Source of the DNA: Acinetobacter sp. ANC 3903
Lineage (GTDB): Bacteria > Pseudomonadota > Gammaproteobacteria > Pseudomonadales > Moraxellaceae
Reading direction: 5' to 3'
NCBI RefSeq assembly: GCF_002135315.1
Contig: NZ_NEGA01000016.1
Location: 24,751 to 88,750 of the forward strand
DNA length: 64,000 nucleotides
The notes beneath the pieces are model-generated. The model was not told where the DNA came from and made no database searches. It was given only the letters and a program-made list of their open reading frames with translations. Positions within the stretch are counted from its first letter, which is position 1. Each line of letters begins with the position of its first letter. Both the position numbers and the translations under genes were made by a program. This document shows, piece after piece, positions 49,842 through 58,161 of this stretch.

Positions 49842-50630
49842 TTATGACGTTGGATACTTGGGCAAACTTGGCAGATATTCAGCTTTAATCAGTTTAGTGA
49901 GTGCCGAATAAGGCAAGGTCAGCTCAGTCATGCCTTCTGCATATGAAGCCAGCTCATACAAGGGATAAACAAATACAATGCCATTGGCACCATAATAAAA
50001 ATTATCACTTAATTTCAGTTTCGCTCTTTCGATACTGTGCTGCTCCAGCCAGATGCTGTTTGAATCATATAAGGTATTCAGTAACTGCTGTTCTGTACCT
50101 TTCAGCATAATATCTTGCAGTGCCAGACGCTTTTTGTTTTTCAAATCGAAATTGACAAATTCCTGATGATACATGCCATGCGCAGCACCGGATGAATAGG
50201 TATAGGTTTGAATGGCAAAAGTTGCGCGGTCATACTGCTGACTGACAAAGCGGATATAGGTCGAGCTTTGACTTAAATTGGGTGTAGCCCCTTCGGCGGT
50301 ATTGACCTTTTGATTGGGAGCTGTAGAAAACGCAATCGGATCGGCTTTTTTCACCCGATCGATAAAATAGTCATCCACCCATTTCAGATTGGTTTTTACC
50401 GTCTGAATTTCATACTGGGTACATCCTTCTGCATCACATGCTTCCGGTTTGCTCAGTTTCACAGGAACAACTTTGGCTTGAATTAATGGAATTGTAGAAG
50501 AATTTTCCTGTTTTTCTACCTTAACCTGTTCCTTTTGCGGTGCAGGTCGCTCCTGACAACCCGCCATGCCCAGTACAGCCAAAGAAACTGGAACAGCCCA
50601 GAGCCATTGTTGATTCGTGCGTATTTTCAT
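49842..50630 (-). CDS. RsiV/DUF3298-like lipoprotein
   Basis: 262 residues. Signal peptide with lipobox MAGC, lipidated Cys25, then a Pro/Lys/Glu linker. The C-terminal domain resembles DUF3298/DUF4163 (RsiV family), with SQQYDRATFAIQTYTYSSGAAHGMYHQEFVNFDL and FYYGANGIVFVYPLYELASYAEG. In RsiV this fold binds lysozyme, but in Gram-negatives the role is mostly unknown. Transcribed alone; no strong ribosome binding site. Confidence 0.8.
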   Translation of the reverse strand: MKIRTNQQWLWAVPVSLAVLGMAGCQERPAPQKEQVKVEKQENSSTIPLIQAKVVPVKLSKPEACDAEGCTQYEIQTVKTNLKWVDDYFIDRVKKADPIAFSTAPNQKVNTAEGATPNLSQSSTYIRFVSQQYDRATFAIQTYTYSSGAAHGMYHQEFVNFDLKNKKRLALQDIMLKGTEQQLLNTLYDSNSIWLEQHSIERAKLKLSDNFYYGANGIVFVYPLYELASYAEGMTELTLPYSALTKLIKAEYLPSLPKYPTS

Positions 50631-50764
50631 CTTATTTTAACAACCTAGTGCCTGTTATCATGCGGCTTCACTATACAAAGCTCAGTAAGCAAATGAAATT
50701 TAAAATATGTATCTTCAAAAAAGATAAACTTATATATCCATAAAAAGATGAAAATCAGCTTAAA

Positions 50765-51000
50765 TTAAGACAAATCCACCCAATTGCCATGAAAGCCCAA
50801 GGGCACATGTATACCCAAAATAATTTCAGCTTGAGGCTGAAGTATTAAACCTTGCGCTTTTAGAATCACCACTTTGGATGATTCTTTATAGATATGATGC
50901 ACATAAGATAACAGGTAGCCCTCACCTTCTGTGCATTCGCTGATTTTGAAATATTGAGCATTATGATGTCCAGGTTCGGGCTCGAATATATTTTTGTACA
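50765..51000 (-). pseudogene. C-terminal remnant of a carotenoid oxygenase
   Basis: A minus-strand open frame with no start codon reads ...NIFEPEPGHHNAQYFKISE, EGEGYLLSYVHHIYKESSKV, VILKAQG and HVPLGFHGNWVDLS before a stop. This is the end of the carotenoid cleavage dioxygenase family (RPE65/CCD), where GFHGNW carries one of the four iron-binding histidines. The frame is closed by a stop just upstream near 51004, and nothing of the other 400 residues remains before lolA. A fossil of a lost gene. Confidence 0.75.
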
Positions 51001-51053
51001 GTTACGCCTAGTGAATAAAAATTTCCCTCATTTTTTTAACAGAATATCCAATA

Positions 51054-51082
51054 AAAAAGCAGCCACGTAGGACTGCTTTTTA
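51054..51082 (-). terminator. lolA terminator
   Basis: AAAAAAGCAG and CTGCTTTTTA stem with a longer internal loop, downstream of lolA on the minus strand. Confidence 0.65.
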
Positions 51083-51123
51083 AATGACATAAGTACTTAA
51101 TTCAATAGTGATCAATCAATTGA

Positions 51124-51819
51124 TTATTGATCAATAATATCGGTGCCTTTAGGCGGTGCGAAATTAAAGGTTGATGAAGCAATAGATGGATTCAATTTCA
51201 CATTATTAAAGCGCACATAGGTGGTTTGACCCAATGAATCCTGCAAAATCATCAAACTTGGGGCCTTATTCGCACCAAAACTAATGGTCAGGCTTTGGAA
51301 TGCACTATCTTTAACTTTTGGATACAAGGTGTAATAGGTCTTGCCTTTATCCGGCTGAGTCACCCGATAAGACTTCATAATCTGGCTGGTATTGCCCGAC
51401 AATAATAATGCAGGGGTATTAGCCACTTGTTCATCTAAACTTTGACGGACTGCCTGTTGTAAATCAGGATCGTAAATCCATACAGTTTTACCTGAAGTCA
51501 CAATGGTTTGTTTTGAAGGACTGGTGGTTTCCCAGAAAAATTTTCCCGGACGAGCGACTTTCATTGCCCCTTTAAAGGTTTGATTCATGTGTTGTCCGGT
51601 CAAGCCTTTTTTCTGTGGAGCTTTACCCGAAGTTGCTTTGGTGGTTTGTTCAAAATTTGCTGACAACGTCCGAATATTACTTAACTGCTTAACCAGATTG
51701 TTCGTTGCTTGCTGCTCCGATGCTGCTACAGGTGCAGCAAAAACAGTTGTACTCATTACCGGTGCAAGCGTTGCAGCACCCAAGGTCATCGCACACAGGG
51801 TTTTACGAAGCATTTTCAT
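51124..51819 (-). CDS. lolA: Outer membrane lipoprotein carrier protein LolA
   Basis: Periplasmic chaperone that ferries lipoproteins from LolCDE to LolB. N-terminal signal peptide (MKMLRKTLCAMTLGAATLAPVMSTTVFA region, cut near residue 29). The mature part has NIRTLSANFEQT, MKVARPGKFFWETTSPSKQTIVTSGKTVWIYDPDLQQ, typical of LolA. 231 residues, slightly longer than E. coli. Works with LolB at 27.4 kb. Confidence 0.94.
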   Translation of the reverse strand: MKMLRKTLCAMTLGAATLAPVMSTTVFAAPVAASEQQATNNLVKQLSNIRTLSANFEQTTKATSGKAPQKKGLTGQHMNQTFKGAMKVARPGKFFWETTSPSKQTIVTSGKTVWIYDPDLQQAVRQSLDEQVANTPALLLSGNTSQIMKSYRVTQPDKGKTYYTLYPKVKDSAFQSLTISFGANKAPSLMILQDSLGQTTYVRFNNVKLNPSIASSTFNFAPPKGTDIIDQ

Positions 51820-51993
51820 ATCATCACCTTTTTTATTTGCAGTATCGCAATTTCTTCAATGTCCCATCTTAAACCAATTTTTATTCCTAATAATTGAGAA
51901 AATAAGAAGTTTTGTATTGTTATTAATGCTCAATGTAGATTTTTCTACATCATGATGAAGAACTCAGATTATTTTTGACCAATTTACAAGCAT

Positions 51994-52023
51994 AAAAAAA
52001 CCCACATCAGATGTGGGTTTTTT
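51994..52023 (-). terminator. rplU-rpmA terminator
   Basis: AAAACCCACATC and GATGTGGGTTTT with a short loop, A-run giving Ts on the minus strand. Confidence 0.9.
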
Positions 52024-52034
52024 TCTATTAAAGC

Positions 52035-52289
52035 TTACGCTTCAACAGATACGTAGCGACGACCGAATTGGCCTTTCACTTCGAATTTGATCACGCCGTC
52101 AGCGGTAGCAAATAAAGTATGGTCACGGCCCATACCTACGTTTGTACCAGCGTGGAATTCTGTACCACGTTGACGAACGATAATGTTACCAGCAGTCACA
52201 GATTGACCACCGTACATTTTAACACCTAACATTTTAGGATTTGAGTCACGACCGTTACGTGTCGAACCACCGGCTTTTTTAGTTGCCAT
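52035..52289 (-). CDS. rpmA: 50S ribosomal protein L27
   Basis: 84 residues near the peptidyl transferase centre. The N-terminus [16 protein letters not shown] and [22 protein letters not shown] are diagnostic. GGAG precedes the ATG. Second gene of rplU-rpmA, and the pair faces the polyprenyl synthase, as in E. coli. Confidence 0.98.
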   Translation of the reverse strand: MATKKAGGSTRNGRDSNPKMLGVKMYGGQSVTAGNIIVRQRGTEFHAGTNVGMGRDHTLFATADGVIKFEVKGQFGRRYVSVEA

Positions 52290-52308
52290 GTCTATTTACT
52301 CCTCGTAA

Positions 52309-52620
52309 TTAGCCTGAAATAGCAGTAATTTTCAACTCGGTAAACCATTGACGGTGACCTTGTTGTTTACGGTAATGTTTACGACGACGCATTTTAACAA
52401 TACGGATTTTGTCGTGACGACCGTGGCTAACTACTTCAGCAGTTACTGTAGCACCAGCAACAACTGGAGCACCAATTTGAATGCTTTCGCCGTTTACAAG
52501 CATCAACACGTCATCAAAAGTAACGGTTGAGCCAGTTTCAGCTTTCAACAATTCTACTTTAAGGGTTTCACCCTCAACAACACGGTGTTGTTTACCACCG
52601 CTTTGGATTACTGCGTACAT
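52309..52620 (-). CDS. rplU: 50S ribosomal protein L21
   Basis: 103 residues; [14 protein letters not shown] at the start and [21 protein letters not shown] near the end are the L21 signatures. The ATG at 52620 has GGAGTACATT upstream. A longer frame to 52740 runs into the leader and is rejected. Confidence 0.98.
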   Translation of the reverse strand: MYAVIQSGGKQHRVVEGETLKVELLKAETGSTVTFDDVLMLVNGESIQIGAPVVAGATVTAEVVSHGRHDKIRIVKMRRRKHYRKQQGHRQWFTELKITAISG

Positions 52621-53045
52621 AATGTACTCCAAACATGCCCGTGTCGTCGTGCCGATAAAGGAATATATCGATCTTAATACGAACGCCACTGGGGGATATC
52701 TAAGGGCAAACATATTAAGTGATAATAAATCAAACAACAAGCCATTTCAGCGTTTTTTTGTGCCTAGCTGTTGTTGATTTTATAAACGATTAAGACTGAT
52801 TAAAAATAACCATGAAGATTTGAAGCTGACATTTTATAAAATGTAATAGATTTTTAAAATCAATTCGCTACTATAAAACCCCCATGCCAGTTTGATCACA
52901 TATCTGGTGTAATAGTAGAATCCAGTCAAATTTAAAATCATTTGCCTAGGCAGGATTTAAACAACTATATTAAGATCTTGGCTTTATATCCGCTATAGTT
53001 GTTACACTATAATAAGCAATTCAATTTTTAGAGGTTTCTCTTCAC
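52621..53045. other. Divergent promoter region of rplU-rpmA and ispB
   Basis: About 425 bp with no convincing ORF. It must contain the rplU leader and both promoters. A TATAAT near 53012 lies about 30 bases before the polyprenyl synthase gene but no good -35 is seen. Nothing else structured was noticed. Confidence 0.5.
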
Positions 53046-54023
53046 ATGGCCATCGACTTTAAGCAAGACATTCTCGCTCCTGTTGCTTCAGACTTTGCTG
53101 CGATGGACACTTTTATTAATGAAGGGATCACTTCAAAAGTTGCCTTAGTAATGGCGGTGAGTAAACACGTGGTTGAAGCTGGCGGCAAACGTATGCGTCC
53201 AATCATGTGCTTATTGGCGGCAAAAGCCTGCGGTGCAGAAGATATCGAACGTCAGCGTAAACTGGCTGCCATTATTGAAATGCTGCATACCGCAACGCTG
53301 GTCCATGATGATGTGGTCGATGAATCAGGCTTGCGTCGTGGTCGTCCTACAGCCAATGCCACATGGAATAATCAGACCGCGGTTCTGGTGGGTGATTTCC
53401 TGATTTCCCGTGCTTTCGATTTACTGGTCGATCTGAACGACATGACCTTACTGAAAGACTTTTCCACCGGCACCTGTGAAATTGCCGAAGGTGAAGTGTT
53501 GCAGCTGCAAGCCCAGCATCAGCCAGAAACCACGGAAAAGACTTATCTCGATATTATCCACGGGAAAACCTCACGTTTATTCGAACTGGCCACCGAAGGC
53601 GCTGCGATTTTATCGGGCACACCAGAGTACCGTGAACCTTTGCGCGTCTTTGCCGGTCACTTTGGTAATGCCTTTCAAATTATTGATGATATTTTAGACT
53701 ATACTTCCGATGCTGAAACATTAGGTAAAAATATTGGCGATGATTTAATGGAAGGCAAACCGACTTTGCCATTAATCTCTGCATTGCAAAAAACCACCGA
53801 TGAAGAACATGAAATTGTTCGTCGCAGTATTGCAACGGGTGGTACAGCCCAATTAGAACGTGTGATCGAGATTGTACAAACCTGTGGCGCTCTGGATTAT
53901 TGCCGTCAACGTGCAACCGAAGAAACCCAGTTTGCGCTGAATGCCCTGGATGCACTTCCTGATAGCGAATATCGCCAGGCATTGATTAACCTGACCCAGC
54001 TGGCTTTAAACCGAATTCAATGA
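53046..54023 (+). CDS. ispB: Polyprenyl (octaprenyl/nonaprenyl) diphosphate synthase
   Basis: Makes the side chain of ubiquinone by adding isopentenyl units. The first Asp-rich motif is LVHDDVVDESGLRRGRP and the second FQIIDDILDYTSD; GGKRMRP near residue 50 binds substrate. 325 residues. Divergent from rplU-rpmA, the E. coli arrangement for ispB. Chain length (8 or 9 units; Acinetobacter uses mainly Q-9) cannot be read from sequence here. GAGG lies about 12 bases upstream. Confidence 0.93.
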   Translation: MAIDFKQDILAPVASDFAAMDTFINEGITSKVALVMAVSKHVVEAGGKRMRPIMCLLAAKACGAEDIERQRKLAAIIEMLHTATLVHDDVVDESGLRRGRPTANATWNNQTAVLVGDFLISRAFDLLVDLNDMTLLKDFSTGTCEIAEGEVLQLQAQHQPETTEKTYLDIIHGKTSRLFELATEGAAILSGTPEYREPLRVFAGHFGNAFQIIDDILDYTSDAETLGKNIGDDLMEGKPTLPLISALQKTTDEEHEIVRRSIATGGTAQLERVIEIVQTCGALDYCRQRATEETQFALNALDALPDSEYRQALINLTQLALNRIQ

Positions 54024-54056
54024 TGGGATTAGAAAGAAGATATTTACCCCTTGCCT

Positions 54057-56111
54057 ATGCATATCAATTTTAATGATTTATTTTCAAAAATGCAGCAACA
54101 GCTTGAGTCCAATCAAGCTGTGCTGGATGGTTCACTGCTGATTGAATTAGTGAACCGTATTCGGCCGGATTATCCGGCTGATGTTGAAGAAATTAACCGC
54201 AAATTTCAGGCTTTCATTCAAGCCTTACTGATTACTCCCCATGCAGTCACCACACTGCAAAATTTCATCTTAAAATTAATCAGCCACTACAAACAAACCA
54301 GTCTATATGCTGATACCGGTATTTTGTCGCTGGATGGTTTCTGGAATCAGCTCGCTCAGCGCCTGGGTGCTCATTTTCTTCCCCTGATTAATGATCAAAG
54401 CCAGCTGCAAGATTTGGTCCGTCGGGTTTTTTATCAACGCAGTGACAAATACTGGCTGGACAGTATTGCCGATGAAGACTGGCAAAAGCTGTTTGCCTTA
54501 GTCAATCAGGGGCATAGCAACCAAAAAGAAAAACTTCAAATTAAAAGTGAGCTGATTAAAGCCATTACTGTTTTATCTTATCGGATTAGCGGTATTGGGC
54601 TTTATCCCGAATTTATTAATGCCCAGCCTGATCTGACCGAATATGAATCGCCTTTTCTGGTACAGAACCGGGAAATCAATGAATTCATTCAACATTACAA
54701 GGCACTGAATCAGAATACCGATCCTCTGGCAATTATTGCTTCACCCGATGCCTCACAAGCCTTGGTGATGATTGAGCAATGTCGTGATGTCGTGTTAAAA
54801 ATTCGTCGTGCCATTAAACGCATTGGCGTAAGTATCAGTCTGACTTATTTATTGTCACTGCTGGAACAGTGTTTAGACCGGATCGAACTGCTCATTAACC
54901 TGATTGTTGAAGAAGATAAAATTCGTTATCAATCACTCAGTGCCTTGCTGGTCGATATCACTTCTGCCATTTATAGTGAACGCAGTGTGCGGTCTTTACT
55001 GGCAAATAACAGTGAATTAATTGCCTTGCAAGTGACCGAAAATGCCAGTAAAACCGGTGAGCATTATGTAAGTACCGACAAGCAAGGCTTCTGGTCGATG
55101 TACAAATCCGCCGCTGGTGCGGGTGTGATTATTGCCACCATGGCGACCCTGAAAATTCTGGCTGCACGTCTGGTCATGGCACCGATGATGCAAGCGTTTA
55201 TTTTTAGCATGAACTATTCACTGGGTTTCATGTTGATTCATGTCCTGCATTTCACCGTCGCCACCAAACAGCCCGCCATGACAGCAGCCGCGCTGGCAGC
55301 CACGGTACAGCAGCAAAAAGGTTCTAAAAATGCACAGATTGCTGAACTGGCTGCGCTGATTATCAATATTATCCGTACCCAGTTTATTGCCATTCTCGGC
55401 AATATCTCGATTGCCATTCCGACTGCTGCAGTGATTACCCTGCTCTGGCAATACGGCATGGATGAACCACTTTTAAGCTATGCCAAAGCCACCAAGACCT
55501 TACATTCACTGAATCCGTTTACATCCCTAGCGATTCCGCATGCTGCCATTGCCGGTGTGTGTTTGTTCTTTTCGGGACTGATCGCCGGTTACTTTGACAA
55601 TATGGCGGTGTACCGTAAAGTTGGGCCACGTTTAAAAGCACATGCCAAGTTAAAGCAACTATTGGGACAAGAACGCCTGGATAGATTTTCTGCCTACATC
55701 GAACGAAATTTAGGAGCCTTGGCAGGGAATTTCCTGTTTGGGATTATGCTCGGCAGCATGGGAACCATTGGGTTTATTTTAGGCCTGCCTTTAGATATTC
55801 GCCATATTGCCTTTGCTGCGGCCAACTTTATCCAAGGCACACTCTGTGTGAATGGCAGCCCAGAAATTGGTTTAATTATTGTTTCGTTTTTAGGTGTACT
55901 GCTGATTGGTCTCACCAACCTGTTTGTCAGTTTTAGCCTGACCATTATTGTGGCATTACGTGCCCGTCGTGTTCGCTTTGAACAATGGAAGCCCTTAGCC
56001 AAACTGGTACTCATGCACTTCCTAACCCGTCCGAGTGACTTTTTCTGGCCACCGAAGACCCCATTGGAAGTCGATGAACTTAGCCCGGTACAAAAATATT
56101 CACAGAAGTAA
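54057..56111 (+). CDS. SpcR-like membrane protein (labelled site-specific recombinase)
   Basis: 684 residues. The N-terminal half (about 1-330) is soluble and helical; the second half has six or so transmembrane segments (for instance AGAGVIIATMATLKILAARLVM, ILGNISIAIPTAAVITLL and IGLIIVSFLGVLLIGLTNL regions). It looks like the family annotated as site-specific recombinase (gonococcal SpcR), but neither a tyrosine nor a serine recombinase motif is visible. Its true function is not known. TTG at 54051 and ATG at 54057 are both possible starts. Confidence 0.75.
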   Translation: MHINFNDLFSKMQQQLESNQAVLDGSLLIELVNRIRPDYPADVEEINRKFQAFIQALLITPHAVTTLQNFILKLISHYKQTSLYADTGILSLDGFWNQLAQRLGAHFLPLINDQSQLQDLVRRVFYQRSDKYWLDSIADEDWQKLFALVNQGHSNQKEKLQIKSELIKAITVLSYRISGIGLYPEFINAQPDLTEYESPFLVQNREINEFIQHYKALNQNTDPLAIIASPDASQALVMIEQCRDVVLKIRRAIKRIGVSISLTYLLSLLEQCLDRIELLINLIVEEDKIRYQSLSALLVDITSAIYSERSVRSLLANNSELIALQVTENASKTGEHYVSTDKQGFWSMYKSAAGAGVIIATMATLKILAARLVMAPMMQAFIFSMNYSLGFMLIHVLHFTVATKQPAMTAAALAATVQQQKGSKNAQIAELAALIINIIRTQFIAILGNISIAIPTAAVITLLWQYGMDEPLLSYAKATKTLHSLNPFTSLAIPHAAIAGVCLFFSGLIAGYFDNMAVYRKVGPRLKAHAKLKQLLGQERLDRFSAYIERNLGALAGNFLFGIMLGSMGTIGFILGLPLDIRHIAFAAANFIQGTLCVNGSPEIGLIIVSFLGVLLIGLTNLFVSFSLTIIVALRARRVRFEQWKPLAKLVLMHFLTRPSDFFWPPKTPLEVDELSPVQKYSQK

Positions 56112-56260
56112 TCTATTATTTTTGTTTTACTTCTTGGTTAAAAATGGGTAAAAAGAAATTAGTATAATTTACACACACTTGAAATAAAGTGTACTGATGA
56201 GTACACTTTAACCATGAATTAGTCATACTTCAATCGGCTAACATAACCCGGGTTCCTTAC

Positions 56261-56866
56261 ATGCCTTACTTGTTGCTTGGTGTAGGATTTTTCTTATTTA
56301 TTTTCAGTATTTTAATGCTAGTAAATCCATCCTTGAATCACTTCGACTGGGTGATCACGGAATGGCTGAGCCAGCATCGTAGCCTGCCTTTGAATAAGAT
56401 ATTCATCACACTTTCGACTATAGGTGGCATGCCGTTTGTGTTATTTTTAACCACAGTCTGGTGTTTCCACCAAGCCGGGTATAAAAAATATGCAAATGTT
56501 ATTTTCATTAGTTTAGGACTGATAGGAAGTATAGCCACGGTTTGGCTGCTCAAATATGTAATTTCAAGACCTCGCCCACCCGAAATGTATCATCTGGTCA
56601 ACAGCTATGGTGCTGCATTTCCCAGCGCTCATAGTGTTTATGCCGCTAGCTTGGGTTGTCTTGCAATTTATCTAAGCCTTCGACATTCCAAACAGCACAT
56701 CATTGTTATTGTTGCTTTTATGTGGTTGTTGATCATGGGAATTTCCAGGGTTTACCTTGGCGTGCATTTTTTCTCTGATGTCTTAGCCGGTTGGAGCATA
56801 AGTTTTATTTGGATCACACTACTTTATCTGCTGTATGCCAAATTGAGTAGGGCGAAAACAAATTAG
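56261..56866 (+). CDS. PAP2 family lipid phosphatase
   Basis: 201 residues with six membrane segments. All three motifs of the acid phosphatase signature are intact: KYVISRPRP, PSAHS and SRVYLGVHFFSDVLAG. Such enzymes dephosphorylate undecaprenyl diphosphate, phosphatidic acid or lipid A. It lies just before the adeIJK operon, 32 bases from adeI, and could be co-transcribed. Confidence 0.92.
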   Translation: MPYLLLGVGFFLFIFSILMLVNPSLNHFDWVITEWLSQHRSLPLNKIFITLSTIGGMPFVLFLTTVWCFHQAGYKKYANVIFISLGLIGSIATVWLLKYVISRPRPPEMYHLVNSYGAAFPSAHSVYAASLGCLAIYLSLRHSKQHIIVIVAFMWLLIMGISRVYLGVHFFSDVLAGWSISFIWITLLYLLYAKLSRAKTN

Positions 56867-56898
56867 TTTTTAGATAATAATCTAATCGAGGTGGAAGA

Positions 56899-58149
56899 AT
56901 GATGTCTGCAAAGCTCTGGGCGCCTGCCCTTACCGCTTGCGCATTAGCAACAAGTATTGCACTTGTTGGTTGTAGCAAAGATCCTAAGGATGCGCAGCAA
57001 GCTGCAGCAGCCCAACAAATGCCACCTACTGAAGTCGGTGTCATTGTTGTCCAACCACAAAGCGTAGAGCAATCTGTAGAACTTTCAGGCCGTACCACGG
57101 CATTTGAAATTTCTGAAGTCCGCCCACAAACCAGTGGTGTGATTCTCAAGCGTCTATTCACTGAAGGCAGTTATGTACGTGAAGGTCAGGCGCTTTATCA
57201 AATTGATTCCAGCACAAACCGTGCAAACGTCGATAATGCCCGTGCTTCTATTTCCAGCGCTGAAGCAAATCTGAATGTTCTACGTGTCAAAGAAGGCCGT
57301 TACCGTCAATTGGTCGGTACAAATGCCATTTCAAAACAAGAATATGACGATATCGCTGCGCAAGTAAAACTGGCTGAAGCAACCTTGAATGCGAGCCGTG
57401 CAACCTTGAAGAATGCCGAAATCAACTTGGGCTACTCAACTGTACGTGCACCGATTTCTGGTCAGACTAACCGCTCAACAGTTACTTCAGGCGCTTTGGT
57501 AACAATGAACCAAGAAAGGCCATTGGTGACTATTCAGCGTTTAGACCCGATTTATGTCGACATTAACCAGTCTAGTGCTGAATTATTGCGTTTGCGTCAG
57601 CAGTTGAATCAAGGCAGCTTAGGTAGCAGCAATAACACTAAAGTGAAGCTTAAACTGGAAGATGGCAGCTATTACCCGGTTGAAGGCCGTCTTGCATTCT
57701 CGGATGCCAGTGTAAACCCGGAAACCGGTACAGTAACTTTACGCGCGGTGTTCCAGAACCCGAATCATTTATTGCTTCCAGGCATGTACGCGACTGCGCA
57801 GATCGTGCAAGGTGTGATTCCGAATGCCATGCTGATTCCTCAGGCAGCGATTACCCGTACTCCAACAGGTCAAGCCATTGCCATGGTCGTGAATGCCAAA
57901 GGTGTGGTTGAAACACGTCCGGTAGAAACTGCCGGCGTTCAAGCTAAAGACTGGATTGTGACCAAGGGCTTGCAAACTGGTGAAAAAGTGATTGTTGATG
58001 GTATTGCCAAGGTGAAAGAAGGTGCAACTGTGGTTGCGAAGCCTTACCAACCTCAAGCCGCTGCGCCTCAAGGTGCAGGTCAACCTGCAGCAGAAGCCAA
58101 TAAAGCCGCTCAACCGAAAACTGAACAAAAAGCTACTTCAAATGCATAA
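56899..58149 (+). CDS. adeI: AdeI-like RND efflux periplasmic adaptor
   Basis: Membrane fusion protein of a tripartite drug pump. Signal peptide with lipobox LVGC, lipidated Cys25. The MFP parts are the barrel-sandwich region (SGVILKRLFTEGSYVREGQAL), a helical hairpin (about 100-170), and beta-barrel and membrane-proximal domains. The C-terminus is Gln/Ala/Pro-rich. 416 residues, the same as I recall for A. baumannii AdeI. GAGG precedes the ATG. Twelve bases before adeJ. Confidence 0.93.
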   Translation: MMSAKLWAPALTACALATSIALVGCSKDPKDAQQAAAAQQMPPTEVGVIVVQPQSVEQSVELSGRTTAFEISEVRPQTSGVILKRLFTEGSYVREGQALYQIDSSTNRANVDNARASISSAEANLNVLRVKEGRYRQLVGTNAISKQEYDDIAAQVKLAEATLNASRATLKNAEINLGYSTVRAPISGQTNRSTVTSGALVTMNQERPLVTIQRLDPIYVDINQSSAELLRLRQQLNQGSLGSSNNTKVKLKLEDGSYYPVEGRLAFSDASVNPETGTVTLRAVFQNPNHLLLPGMYATAQIVQGVIPNAMLIPQAAITRTPTGQAIAMVVNAKGVVETRPVETAGVQAKDWIVTKGLQTGEKVIVDGIAKVKEGATVVAKPYQPQAAAPQGAGQPAAEANKAAQPKTEQKATSNA

Positions 58150-58161
58150 GGGGTAGACTAA

